Positions 25,805 to 34,497 of a stretch of 64,000 nt of DNA are shown here, piece after piece; position 1 is the first letter of the stretch, and each line of letters starts with the position of its first letter. The stretch comes from Pontibacter roseus DSM 17521 (GTDB lineage: Bacteria; Bacteroidota; Bacteroidia; Cytophagales; Hymenobacteraceae), in contig NZ_KB890761.1 in the NCBI RefSeq assembly GCF_000373265.1, positions 124,001-188,000 of the forward strand, read 5' to 3'. The position numbers were made by a program, and so were the translations under genes. Under the pieces are notes generated by a model. That model had not been told where the DNA came from, did not search any database, and was given only the letters and a program-made list of their open reading frames with translations.

Positions 25805-25836
25805 AGTTGAGAAGTTTGAAAGGTTTAAGTTAGGAA
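25805..25836 (+). repeat. Octad-repeat arm after the DUF4175 gene
   Basis: Imperfect octamers related to AGTTTGAA, starting with AGTTGAGAAGTT, which also occurs inverted at 22066-22077. With the arm at 22062-22093 it brackets the BatA-like and DUF4175 genes, but in outward orientation, so it may be a separate remnant. Confidence 0.45.
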
Positions 25837-25957
25837 GGTATCGTCGTGATGGGCAGGCCACTGTCAGTAGGAATAAGCCACAACTGTCCGACTCGTGCAC
25901 AAAACAACAACCAACTAATAGTCAATAATTTAACAATTAGCAACCAACATCCCACCA

Positions 25958-27763
25958 GTGCTAGACAAACTTCCATACCTTCCCTGGCTACTTGCCCTCC
26001 TGGCGGTAGTGGTGCTCGCATGGCTGGCCTGGCGGCGCCCCAACCGGCGCTGGCTGGTTGTACGGCTGATGGCTAGCGTCGTAGCAGGTATAAGCCTGGT
26101 GCTGCTGCTCTTCCCGCCCACCTTCCAGCGTGAACTCGACCCAGGCAAGGCCATTCTGCTCACCGAAGGCTATCATCCGGACACGCTCAGCACATTGCTC
26201 CGGCAAATGAAGGCGCAACCGCTGGTCTATACCTACAAAACAGAGGCAGCCAAGGCAGAGGCCGTAGCCGATTTCTATACCTTCCGGCAGGAGCATCCGC
26301 AGGTACAGACGGTGCATGTGCTGGGGCATGGGCTGGAGGCGCAGGAGTTGCGAGCGCTGGAGGGCATCCGCCTTATCCCTCATCTTTCTGACCTTCCTGC
26401 TGGCGTAGCAACCGTAATTTGGCCTGTCACCTCCACCTTGGGGGAAACCGTCACGGTGGCGGGGCAGTTCAACAACAACCAGAAGGGCAAGCTATACCTG
26501 CAGGCGGCCGGCCGGATGCAGGATTCCATTGCCTTGGAAGATGCCGGGCAGCAACCTTTCAAGCTACGCTATAGCCCGAAACAGGAAGGCCGCCATGTCT
26601 ATACCTTAATCGCCAAATCAGGGGACAGCACAGATACGCTCGGCCAGGTGCCGGTGCAGGTGCTGGCGCATCAGAAACTGGGTGTGCTGCTGGTGGCTTC
26701 TTTCCCGGTGTTCGAATTCAAGTTCCTGAAAAACCACCTCGGGCAACTGCAGCACCGGGTGGCGCTGCGCAGCACCGTCAGCAAAGGTATACACCAAAGC
26801 GAATGGCTCAACATGCCGCAGACCGATTTAAGTCGCATCACGCCCAAGCTGCTAGAGCGGTTCGATGTAGTCATCACAGAACCCCAGGCTTTACAGGAAC
26901 TCAGCAGCGCCGAACGGGCTGCGCTGCAGCGGGCCGTCACCGAAGGCGGATTAGGTATCCTGACCCTCGCCGGCGAGCGACCCGCCAATCGCGGCACGGC
27001 TTTCTTCACCGGTTTCCAGAGCAAGCGCCTCTCGCAGCAGGACACCCGCACCGCCCGCGCCTCCTGGACGAACGGGGCAACCGTCGCCATACCCGCCTTG
27101 CCCTATACCTTGGTAAGCAGCGAAGCAGTCACTGGACTTGTGGAGGAACAAAACAACAACCTGTTGGCTGCCGGCCGAAGAGCTGGCTGGGGCACAGTGG
27201 CCCTGACGGTGGTACCACAGACCTTCAGCTGGCAACTGGAAGGCAAACAAAGCACCTACGCCAGCTACTGGGCACACTTGCTCTCTTCTGTCGCCAGGAA
27301 AGAGGAGCAGGACAGATTCTGGCAGCTGACATCGCCGCAGGCGCCTCAGGTAAACACGCCCACCACACTCACGCTCACGGATTATACCTTGGATACCCCA
27401 CAGGCTATACCTGCAGCCACGGTTCGAAGCATAGCCGACACCACCCGGATAGGTATGGCCCTGCAGCAGCATCCGCACCAACCGGAGCGGTTCAGCGGCA
27501 CCTTCTGGCCCCGCCGCACAGGCTGGCATGTGGTCGAGTCGCCGGGTGTGGAGCCGTTCCATTTCCTGGTGCAGGACAGCGCCGCCTGGCCACACCAGAC
27601 CATTCAAGCCAGACGGGAGGCTACTTTGCAGTTTGCAAAAAAACAGGACAGAAAGGAAGTCGCCACGGCCACGGCATTCACAGAAGAGCAGGTCCCGGTG
27701 ATTTGGTTCTTCGTGCTGTTCGTGCTGAGCAGTGGCTTTCTGTGGCTGGAGGAGAAGCTGTAA
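25958..27763 (+). CDS. Membrane protein with glutamine-amidotransferase-like domain
   Basis: 601 residues from the GTG at 25958. Two N-terminal membrane segments (LPWLLALLAVVVLAWLAW and VVRLMASVVAGISLVLLLF, residues ~7-50) and one at the C-terminus (VPVIWFFVLFVLSSGFLWL). The middle has a Rossmann-like stretch (KLGVLLVASFPVFEFKFLKNHL, FDVVITEPQALQELSSAERAALQRAVTEGGLGILTLAGE) that resembles the inactive class I glutamine-amidotransferase-like domains of BatA-cluster proteins. I see no catalytic Cys-His-Glu triad. It is the last gene of the long cluster and probably forms part of one membrane complex with the BatA-like and DUF4175 proteins (inference). Confidence 0.7.
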   Translation: MLDKLPYLPWLLALLAVVVLAWLAWRRPNRRWLVVRLMASVVAGISLVLLLFPPTFQRELDPGKAILLTEGYHPDTLSTLLRQMKAQPLVYTYKTEAAKAEAVADFYTFRQEHPQVQTVHVLGHGLEAQELRALEGIRLIPHLSDLPAGVATVIWPVTSTLGETVTVAGQFNNNQKGKLYLQAAGRMQDSIALEDAGQQPFKLRYSPKQEGRHVYTLIAKSGDSTDTLGQVPVQVLAHQKLGVLLVASFPVFEFKFLKNHLGQLQHRVALRSTVSKGIHQSEWLNMPQTDLSRITPKLLERFDVVITEPQALQELSSAERAALQRAVTEGGLGILTLAGERPANRGTAFFTGFQSKRLSQQDTRTARASWTNGATVAIPALPYTLVSSEAVTGLVEEQNNNLLAAGRRAGWGTVALTVVPQTFSWQLEGKQSTYASYWAHLLSSVARKEEQDRFWQLTSPQAPQVNTPTTLTLTDYTLDTPQAIPAATVRSIADTTRIGMALQQHPHQPERFSGTFWPRRTGWHVVESPGVEPFHFLVQDSAAWPHQTIQARREATLQFAKKQDRKEVATATAFTEEQVPVIWFFVLFVLSSGFLWLEEKL

Positions 27764-27853
27764 GGAAGTTCCACCGCTGATGCTGGTTTATGTTATCCTT
27801 ACATCGAAAGCTGGTATGCCGTTTAACTGTTAGTTAGAGTTTATTTCTACATT

Positions 27854-28372
27854 ATGAAAACAGGTGCTATTCTACTATTCGCAGTACTTCTTTCTATGAG
27901 TGGCATTGCTTTAGGTCAGGACGTAAGAATTTCTTTGAATGACCCACTCAGTTCAGAGAGGTATAGCCTGCTGAGTTACGACGGAAACATCGAACTAGTG
28001 GGAAGCAGGGATACGCTTGCACCAGCAGCGCTTAGTACAGAAGAGTTAAAAGAACTAAGCAAACTAATCGCAGAGCAAATAGTCAAAGAGAATAGAGCTA
28101 TTGAACCAGAAGTCAACGGCATGGTCCGTAAAAGTCCGCAGCACGCTGAGATGCTAGAAAAGTCAACGTACTTATTCGAGGCAGCGTCATACTACTATCA
28201 GCTTCTTCCAGTCATGGGCAACAACGGACAAAAGATGGTATGGATTAATGCGATTCATCACTCATTGGTAAAAGAAGAACCTGATAAGCATACGGTAATT
28301 CTAATCGCTGACGGCAGGAACCTATACTTCAATTTTTGGGCATACTTACCTGGTCAAGAAAAAGAGAAATAA
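27854..28372 (+). CDS. Small exported protein of unknown function
   Basis: 172 residues with a signal peptide (ILLFAVLLSMSGIALGQ). The mature part is hydrophilic, with one helical stretch (STEELKELSKLIAEQIVKENRAIE) and a beta-rich end (KHTVILIADGRNLYFNFWAYL). I do not recognise the family. The gene is noticeably more AT-rich than the cluster to its left, which suggests a different origin. Confidence 0.75.
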   Translation: MKTGAILLFAVLLSMSGIALGQDVRISLNDPLSSERYSLLSYDGNIELVGSRDTLAPAALSTEELKELSKLIAEQIVKENRAIEPEVNGMVRKSPQHAEMLEKSTYLFEAASYYYQLLPVMGNNGQKMVWINAIHHSLVKEEPDKHTVILIADGRNLYFNFWAYLPGQEKEK

Positions 28373-28382
28373 GAAAAACATA

Positions 28383-28448
28383 CGCTAACACGCATATGCT
28401 TTAAGCTTCGGCTACGTCTTGCCTCAAGCATGTACTAGTCCGTTGTGT
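28383..28448 (+). other. Structured intergenic spacer, weakly attC-like
   Basis: The spacer runs from CGCTAACACG to CCGTTGTG with an internal ATGCTT/AAGCAT pair around a TTCGGCTACGTCTTGCCTC loop. Its length and ends resemble cassette recombination sites (attC), but the outer boxes do not match the consensus well. No integrase gene is in the window. Confidence 0.25.
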
Positions 28449-28466
28449 CACCTAAAACGACAGGTA

Positions 28467-29192
28467 ATGAGAAAAATACTTGGCCTATTAATCACAGTGA
28501 TGCTGGCAAGTTGCCAAAGCGACCCTACGCTTACACCTGCCAAGTTCAAAACCATCCTAATCAAATCAGTTGGTGAAGTGGAGACGCTTCCTGACGTAGC
28601 CACATTTCATATCAATCTGAATTGTCTTCAGAAATCCGTGAAAGCCTCCAAACAATGCCTAGTTGAAAAATCCAATGAGTTGAACAGCAAGCTCCTTGCT
28701 TTGGGCATCAAACAGGACGACATATTGACGACCTCCGTCAACATGAATAAAAGCTATACCTGGAGGAATAACGCGCAAGTGTTTGAAGGTTACAATAGCT
28801 CCACCACCATCCATGTCACACTTCGGGAAATCGGCAAACTGGACCAGGTTTACACAGAGCTGCTGGAGAACAGGAACCTTGACTTGGGTGGGTTGGCGTA
28901 TGCCCATTCCAAAATAGATAGTTTGAAAAACGAAGCATATGTCGATGCCCTGCAGAAGGCCAACACGCTGGCCGACAAACTTCTAGGTGAACTACCGGCG
29001 TCTGAAAAAGAAATCCTGAAGGTAGGCAATGTCGAAATTTCAGCTTCTATACCTGAATCCAATCAATCGAGAGCAGTAGACGGGTATGCGGTGGCTGAAG
29101 CTGCTGTTGCTGCACAAAACAGGTCTATCGCCATAAGCAAAGGCACTGTGCTGGTGACTGCCACCCTGTTTGTGGAGTATCAAATAAAGTAA
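28467..29192 (+). CDS. SIMPL (DUF541) domain lipoprotein
   Basis: 241 residues from the ATG at 28467, chosen because the lipoprotein signal then follows directly (MRKILGLLITVMLASCQSD, lipobox LASC). The SIMPL domain occupies most of the rest: GEVETLPDVATFHINLNC, GIKQDDILTTSVNMNKSYTW, a VTLREIGKLDQVYTELLEN segment, and EAYVDALQKANTLADKL. Proteins of this family are periplasmic or membrane-anchored and their function is unclear. Expected in the periplasm on the inner or outer membrane. Confidence 0.88.
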   Translation: MRKILGLLITVMLASCQSDPTLTPAKFKTILIKSVGEVETLPDVATFHINLNCLQKSVKASKQCLVEKSNELNSKLLALGIKQDDILTTSVNMNKSYTWRNNAQVFEGYNSSTTIHVTLREIGKLDQVYTELLENRNLDLGGLAYAHSKIDSLKNEAYVDALQKANTLADKLLGELPASEKEILKVGNVEISASIPESNQSRAVDGYAVAEAAVAAQNRSIAISKGTVLVTATLFVEYQIK

Positions 29193-29286
29193 GCACGTCA
29201 GTATAGATAAAAAAGGAACATTACACCTGCATAGTCGGCTACGCTGTCATTCCCGGAAAATAAAGAAGTTCTAATAGTCCATCGCA

Positions 29287-29739
29287 ATGGAGATACTGAA
29301 GCTGGAACAACAGGACATCCATCACTTCATAGCGCTCGTCCACGTGTTTGAGGACGTATTTGAGATGGAGCCTTTCGCCATTCCCGACACAGAGTACCTG
29401 CAGGCCTTGCTGGCAAAGCCCGATTTCATGGCCTTCGCCGCACTCGAGCAAAACACTGTCGTCGGAGGCCTGACTGCCTATGTACTACACCAATATTACT
29501 CCGTAATGCCGCTGGTATACATCTATGACCTTGCCGTGAAAAGGGACTTCCAACGGCAGGGAATTGGAAGCCGCCTCATCCAAAGCGTGACGGACTATTG
29601 CCAGCAAAGGGGGTTTGAAGAGGTGTTTGTGCAGGCTGACAAGGTGGATGACTACGCCCTTGATTTCTATCGCTCCACCGGGGCTACGGAAGAACAAGTC
29701 GTGCATTTCTATTACCCGCTTCACCCCAAGAACACCTGA
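29287..29739 (+). CDS. GNAT acetyltransferase, AAC(3)-I-like
   Basis: 150 residues. The sequence follows the aminoglycoside 3-N-acetyltransferase type I family along its length: LVHVFEDVFEMEPFAIPDTEYLQALLAKPDF, VVGGLTAYVL, then LVYIYDLAVKRDFQRQGIGSRLI, whose RQGIG is the acetyl-CoA loop, and EVFVQADKVDDYALDFYRSTGATEEQVVHFYYPL. Family members acetylate gentamicin-type aminoglycosides. Whether this chromosomal homologue confers resistance cannot be told from sequence. It stands alone between a lipoprotein gene and a convergent hydrolase gene, with no visible transposon or integrase. Confidence 0.85.
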   Translation: MEILKLEQQDIHHFIALVHVFEDVFEMEPFAIPDTEYLQALLAKPDFMAFAALEQNTVVGGLTAYVLHQYYSVMPLVYIYDLAVKRDFQRQGIGSRLIQSVTDYCQQRGFEEVFVQADKVDDYALDFYRSTGATEEQVVHFYYPLHPKNT

Positions 29740-29782
29740 CAAGCCAGGTATAGGCACCCGAACTGCACCTATCTCAGGCGTG

Positions 29783-30598
29783 CTATACCGTCTGCCCAAC
29801 CTTCGCGGCAAAGGTGTCCAGCAGCTGAATCAAATCCGGGATGCACTCCAGGTTCAGGGTATGGCCTACTTTGGGGATGATTTCCAACTCGCCGTGCGGC
29901 AGTGACTGGTACATGGCCCGGCCCATTTCCACGGTGCAGAGGTGGTCTTCCTCACCGTGCACCACCAGCACCGGCACCTGCACCTTTTTTAACTCCTCCA
30001 GGTAGTCGCCGCTCTCCTCAGTAGCCCGCACCAGTTTCAGCAGCCGCTCCGGCGTAGGGCTCTGGCTCGCTTTGCTGTTCTTGAGGGTCTCTATCGTGAT
30101 GATGGGGTTGAGGAAATAGCTGCGGCCCAGCACAAGCGGCAGCATCACGTCGAGCATCAGCGGGTAGCCTCCCGTCAGCAGCGCCTGCTTCCAACTATAC
30201 CCGATGGCGTCAAAGAAGGCGTCCTTGTAGGGGAAAGTAGAGAGCAGCACGCCACGCTGCACCAGTTCCGGGTGGTTCACCAGAAAGCGCTGCGCCACTG
30301 CGCCACCATAGGATATACCCACTAGAATCGTTTCAGGTAAATCCAGCGTTCGGAGCAAATCCGCCACATCGGCGGCGTGCCCCTCGAAGCTGCGGTGCTC
30401 CGGCGCCTCATCCGATTGCCCCTGGAACAGCAGGTCGACCAGCACCAGCCGGTACTTCTTGCCCAGCGCATGCACCAGCCCCGCCCAGGCCGCCGTCGAC
30501 TGCGACAGGCCATTCAGAAACACCATGGCTTGGGTGGCGTTGGCGTCTCCGTGCAATTCATAGTACAGTTCCAGTCCGTCGGGCAGGCGATGTCTCAT
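29783..30598 (-). CDS. Alpha/beta hydrolase
   Basis: 271 residues, no signal peptide, so cytoplasmic. The nucleophile elbow GISYGG (about residue 94 of the protein) gives the serine; the acid is probably the aspartate of HGEEDHLC and the histidine that of VGHTLN. An oxyanion-hole segment VFLNGLSQSTAAW lies near the N-terminus. Substrate unknown; the family includes esterases, lactonases and C-C bond hydrolases. It is convergent with the acetyltransferase gene and 87 bases from the kinase gene's end on the same strand. Confidence 0.88.
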   Translation of the reverse strand: MRHRLPDGLELYYELHGDANATQAMVFLNGLSQSTAAWAGLVHALGKKYRLVLVDLLFQGQSDEAPEHRSFEGHAADVADLLRTLDLPETILVGISYGGAVAQRFLVNHPELVQRGVLLSTFPYKDAFFDAIGYSWKQALLTGGYPLMLDVMLPLVLGRSYFLNPIITIETLKNSKASQSPTPERLLKLVRATEESGDYLEELKKVQVPVLVVHGEEDHLCTVEMGRAMYQSLPHGELEIIPKVGHTLNLECIPDLIQLLDTFAAKVGQTV

Positions 30599-30685
30599 GG
30601 GGTCGTTCTTTTAGGATGAGGTGATGAAAAACAAATCTAACCGAAATTATGGAAAGACAAAACGGCCGCGGGCAGCAGGTATGGC

Positions 30686-32857
30686 TCAGCAGATTTCCCC
30701 TTCCAGCAGCTGTTGCTGATTCTCGGGCTGCTCCTGCTTGGCCAGCGGCACCGTGAACCGGAAGCAGCTGCCCTTCCCTACCTCCGTCTCTACCTGTATG
30801 TTGCCCTCGTGGCGCTCCACAAAGTAGCGGCAGAGCAGCAGCCCGAGACCTGTACCCTTCTCGTTGACGGTTCCTTTCTTGGCCATGGCTGGCATCTCCA
30901 ATTTAAAGAGAGTCGCCAGCACATCCGGGCTGATGCCAGTGCCTTCGTCGGTAACAGTTACGGTCGCCATACCTTCCGCTCCGGCTACAGCGCCTACCTG
31001 TATGAGCCCACTCGGATAGGAGAACTTGATGGCATTGTGCAGCAGGTTCCGAATGACGAAGTCGAGCATATGGGCATCGGCGCGCACCTGCATTTCCGGC
31101 GGCACGTTCACTTGCCAGTGTATCTGCTTGGTCTCGGCGGTGTCCTTCAGCAAGGCCACGTTTTGATTTACCATGTCTATCAGTTTCAGCGTGGCCGGCT
31201 CGAAGCGCACATGGTGGCCCGAGGCTGTCTGGGCCGTGGACCACTGCAACAGGTTCTCGAGCAGGGCCTGCAGGTTGCGCACCGACAGCTGCGTATGCAA
31301 AGCCAGCTTCTGCATCTGCTCCGGCTTCATCTTCTCCGAAAAGTTTATGAGGATGTTCAGGAAAGACTCCAACGTGGCCAGCGGGGTACGGATGTCGTGG
31401 GAGATGATGGAAAAGAAGCGGTCCTTGAAATGGTTGAGCCGCCGCAGCTTGTGCTCCGATGCTTTCAGCTTCCGCACCGTGTCCTTGAGCTCCTGCGTCC
31501 GATGCCGCAGGGCGGCCGTGCGGTTGGTCACCATCACCTCCAGCTCGTTTTTCTGCTGCTCTATCAGCAGCTTTCGCTCCGTCTCCTTCTCCCGTTCCAG
31601 TCGCTCTTTTTCCAGCACCTTGGTGTTGAGTTCGCTCGTGACGGTGTTCAGGCGGTAAGCCAGGCCCAGCGAGAAGAGCACCACCTGCGCCACGATGCCC
31701 ACCTGTGCGGCATACACGGTCACGGCATTATCAGGCACCAGTTGGTTCTCCTTCAGGATAAAGAGCAGCGCCCCCACCACGAAGAACACGTTCGCAATCA
31801 GGAAATAGAGCGCCGGCCGGTACCCCTGCCGCAGCGACGCCAGCCCTGCCAGCAGCATAGCCACCAGCACCAGTCCGCCTATAATGCCAATGAAGCTGAC
31901 GCAAGCCTGCAGCAAATCGAGGGGCGTCAGGTAAGAAAGCAGTCCCATACCTACCGGCAGAATGTAGAGCAGCGCCAGCAGCATCAGCAGCTTGTCCCAG
32001 ATGGGCATGGTCTGGTGCGTGTTGAGGTAGCGGCGTGTGAACAGCACCCGGAACAGGCCATTGAACGTGACGATGAATGGGAAGCTGTGGGCGTTCCACA
32101 AAGGGGCCTGCGGCCAGAGCAGCTCAAGGGCGAAGCCGTGGTAGAACATGAAGTACAGGCCCGTGCCCAGCAGGGCCAGCACGTAATACAGGTAGCTGCG
32201 GTCGCGCACGGAGGCAAACAGCACCAGGTTATAGAGCGTCATCACCAGGATGATGCCGATGAAGATGCCCTGCCCGAAAAGCCTGTCGTTGTTGGCTGCC
32301 GCCACCTGTGCCGGCAGGAGCAGCTGTACGCTCAGCGCCCGGGGCTTGTAGAGGTCGATGTCGCCTTGCAGGCGCAGGTATAGTGTGGTAGCGCTGCGAG
32401 GAGGCAGGCGCAGGCGCACATAAGGCTTGTACGAGGCCACATCGCGCACCGCGACGGGCACCAGCTGGCCTGTCTTCTGCACTGTTGTCTCACCGTTTTC
32501 GTGCTGCCCGTACAGCTCTAGGTGGCTCCAGTCACCAGCGTACAGCAGGCGCTCCTGTTCCCTTACCGATGTATTCTGCAGAACCACCCGCACCCAATGG
32601 ACCGTTTTGCCGGGCGCCAGCACCGCATTGGTATCGTTCGCAGTAAATTTCTGCCGTTGCACCTGCTCCTGTACCAGCGAGGCGCTGGGGTCATGGTATA
32701 CCTGTAACGGAGCGGTGATAAGCTGCCTTTCATTGGCTAGCATCACGGTATCGGGTGCCAACACTTGCGCGCGCACCGGCATGGCCGCCACCAAGAGCAG
32801 CGCGCTTAGTACCCGAAGCGATTGGAGGAGCCGTCGTGGCAGGCAAGGTATACCCAT
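30686..32857 (-). CDS. 7TM-DISM sensor histidine kinase
   Basis: 723 residues. After a signal peptide comes a periplasmic beta-sandwich sensor (7TMR-DISMED2 type; VHWVRVVLQNTS, YVRLRLPPRSATTLYLRLQG), then seven membrane segments between about residues 195 and 400, a coiled coil (EKERLEREKETERKLLIEQQKNE region), a HisKA domain with phospho-acceptor H487 in SIISHDIRTPLATLES, and an ATPase domain (RNLLHNAIKFSYPSG, DEGTGISPD, GTGLGLLLCRYF). Sensor ligands of this class are probably carbohydrate-like or other small molecules. It is divergent from the LytTR regulator at 32992, its likely partner. Confidence 0.92.
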   Translation of the reverse strand: MGIPCLPRRLLQSLRVLSALLLVAAMPVRAQVLAPDTVMLANERQLITAPLQVYHDPSASLVQEQVQRQKFTANDTNAVLAPGKTVHWVRVVLQNTSVREQERLLYAGDWSHLELYGQHENGETTVQKTGQLVPVAVRDVASYKPYVRLRLPPRSATTLYLRLQGDIDLYKPRALSVQLLLPAQVAAANNDRLFGQGIFIGIILVMTLYNLVLFASVRDRSYLYYVLALLGTGLYFMFYHGFALELLWPQAPLWNAHSFPFIVTFNGLFRVLFTRRYLNTHQTMPIWDKLLMLLALLYILPVGMGLLSYLTPLDLLQACVSFIGIIGGLVLVAMLLAGLASLRQGYRPALYFLIANVFFVVGALLFILKENQLVPDNAVTVYAAQVGIVAQVVLFSLGLAYRLNTVTSELNTKVLEKERLEREKETERKLLIEQQKNELEVMVTNRTAALRHRTQELKDTVRKLKASEHKLRRLNHFKDRFFSIISHDIRTPLATLESFLNILINFSEKMKPEQMQKLALHTQLSVRNLQALLENLLQWSTAQTASGHHVRFEPATLKLIDMVNQNVALLKDTAETKQIHWQVNVPPEMQVRADAHMLDFVIRNLLHNAIKFSYPSGLIQVGAVAGAEGMATVTVTDEGTGISPDVLATLFKLEMPAMAKKGTVNEKGTGLGLLLCRYFVERHEGNIQVETEVGKGSCFRFTVPLAKQEQPENQQQLLEGEIC

Positions 32858-32991
32858 ACCTCAATTTACAGAATAATCTTCAGTATACTATACTTGGGCA
32901 GGTATAGCAATTTGTCCTTGATTGTATTTGTGGTATATTTAGCTGATGCGCCCCTGCGTCTACTTGTATCATACCCAAGCAACCTATACCT

Positions 32992-33762
32992 ATGGCCAGG
33001 CTCAAGTTACTTATAGCAGAAGACGATGTGGTGATTGCCCAGAACCTGTCGCTGTCGCTGGAGGAGATGGGCTACGAGGTATGCCAGACGGTGAGCACCG
33101 GTGAGGAACTGCTGCTGTCGGTGCACCAGCATACACCGGATTTGGTCATCCTGGACATCACCCTCGAAGGAAAGCTGGATGGCATCGATACAGCGGCCAT
33201 GCTGGCTAAATCAACGCGGGTGCCGTTCATTTTTATGACGGCTTTCTCTGACAAGGAAACCATAGACCGGGCCAAGCAGACGAATCCACACGCCTACCTA
33301 GTCAAGCCTTTTGATGCCCGCACACTGCAGAGCAGCATCGAGCTGGCCATACACAATGCCGGCACCCGACAGCGGCAGCCCGAAGCCCATATGATTACGC
33401 CTAGCCAGGCAGTTGCAACGGAAATAGATGAGACGGATAATTTCCTGCTCCACGACACGCTGTTTGTAAAGGTGCGCAACCGCCTGGAGAAAGTGGCGCT
33501 GGAGGACATCATCTGGATAGAGGCGCAGGACATCTACTGCAACATCAAAACCCGCACCGGCCTATACCTGGTAAGCCAGAGCCTCAAAAACCTGGAGCAG
33601 CGCCTCCCGCCCAGCCAGTTCATGCGCGTGCACCGTTCCTACATCGTGCACCTAACAGCCATTGAGGCCATCGAGGACAACAACATCCTGATTGGAGGCA
33701 AGCAAATCCCGATAGGCAACACCCATAAAGACGCGCTGCTGAAGCGGCTGCAGATTCTGTAA
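32992..33762 (+). CDS. LytTR family response regulator
   Basis: 256 residues. The receiver domain (residues 1-120) has the acidic pocket E10-D11-D12, phospho-acceptor D55 in VILDITLEG, T in FMTAFS and K in LVKPFDA. The LytTR DNA-binding domain covers about 155-256 (FVKVRNRLEKVALEDIIWIEAQDIYCNI; PPSQFMRVHRSYIVHL). It activates target promoters when phosphorylated, most likely by the divergent 7TM-DISM kinase across a 134-base gap. The ATG is preceded by CAACCTATACCT, the same bases found before dgt. Confidence 0.93.
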   Translation: MARLKLLIAEDDVVIAQNLSLSLEEMGYEVCQTVSTGEELLLSVHQHTPDLVILDITLEGKLDGIDTAAMLAKSTRVPFIFMTAFSDKETIDRAKQTNPHAYLVKPFDARTLQSSIELAIHNAGTRQRQPEAHMITPSQAVATEIDETDNFLLHDTLFVKVRNRLEKVALEDIIWIEAQDIYCNIKTRTGLYLVSQSLKNLEQRLPPSQFMRVHRSYIVHLTAIEAIEDNNILIGGKQIPIGNTHKDALLKRLQIL

Positions 33763-33792
33763 AAGATTTTGAAAGTTGCTTATACCCAAGGT

Positions 33793-34497
33793 ATGCACAG
33801 GATACTAGTTGTGTTACTGACGCTGTTGAGTTTGCCAGTTGCTGGCCAAAGTACCATTGCCGAGCTTCATGCAAGAGGCAGCTCTTTGGAGGATTTGATT
33901 CCGAAAGGATGGAAGCTTTTAGATAGCACCACCGGTGACTTGAATAAAGATGGCATCTCTGATTTGGTCTTTGTTGTGCAAGGTACTGACGCGCGTAACC
34001 TAGAACTGAGCGAGGGGCCAGGTATGAACACTGTGGATTTAAACCCCCGAATACTGGGCATATATTTTGGTAGCAGCTCCGGAAAATTCACCAAGCAGGT
34101 TCAATCCAATTAGTTTATTCTTCTGCGGGATTCGCCCGACATGGATGAACCTCTGAGCGGCTTAAGCATCTCAGAGAAAGGGGTCCTTCAAATAGATTTT
34201 CGTCTGTGGTATAGCGCTGGCAGTTGGACCATGTCGAACCATACCTACCGGTTTCGATTTCAAAACAACAGGTTTGAGCTGATTGGCTATGACGCGAATG
34301 AGACTCACCGGGCAACAGGAGAAACTACAGACTACAGCATCAACTCTGCAAACCGCAAGATGAGCATCACAAAGGGAGACATGGCGGAAGACAAACCCAA
34401 GTCTGTTGAATGGCGAACATTCAAGTTGGATGCCCTCAAGACATTAGAGGCTCTTAACAAGCCATTTGAATGGGAGCTGGAGGGTATATACCTTTAA
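33793..34497 (+). pseudogene. Exported FG-GAP-like protein interrupted by one in-frame TAG
   Basis: A single reading frame runs from the ATG at 33793 to the TAA at 34495-34497, broken only by TAG at 34111-34113. Upstream of the stop lie a signal peptide (ILVVLLTLLSLPVAGQ) and TTGDLNKDGISDLVFVVQGTDARN, a calcium-loop-like FG-GAP segment. Downstream the frame resumes at once with FILLRDSPDMDEPLSGLSISEKGVLQIDF and continues to the end. Both halves look like one known Bacteroidetes family as I remember it, where an acidic residue is usual at the stop position, so a GAG to TAG change is plausible. Either a pseudogene, a recent mutation or a sequencing error; readthrough is less likely. Confidence 0.8.

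Noticed and set aside
30713-32383. 556-codon open frame opposite the 7TM-DISM kinase gene
   Set aside because: Composition is extremely Gln/His/Arg-rich, as expected for the complement of a Leu/Ala-rich membrane gene. The kinase on the other strand has complete domains.
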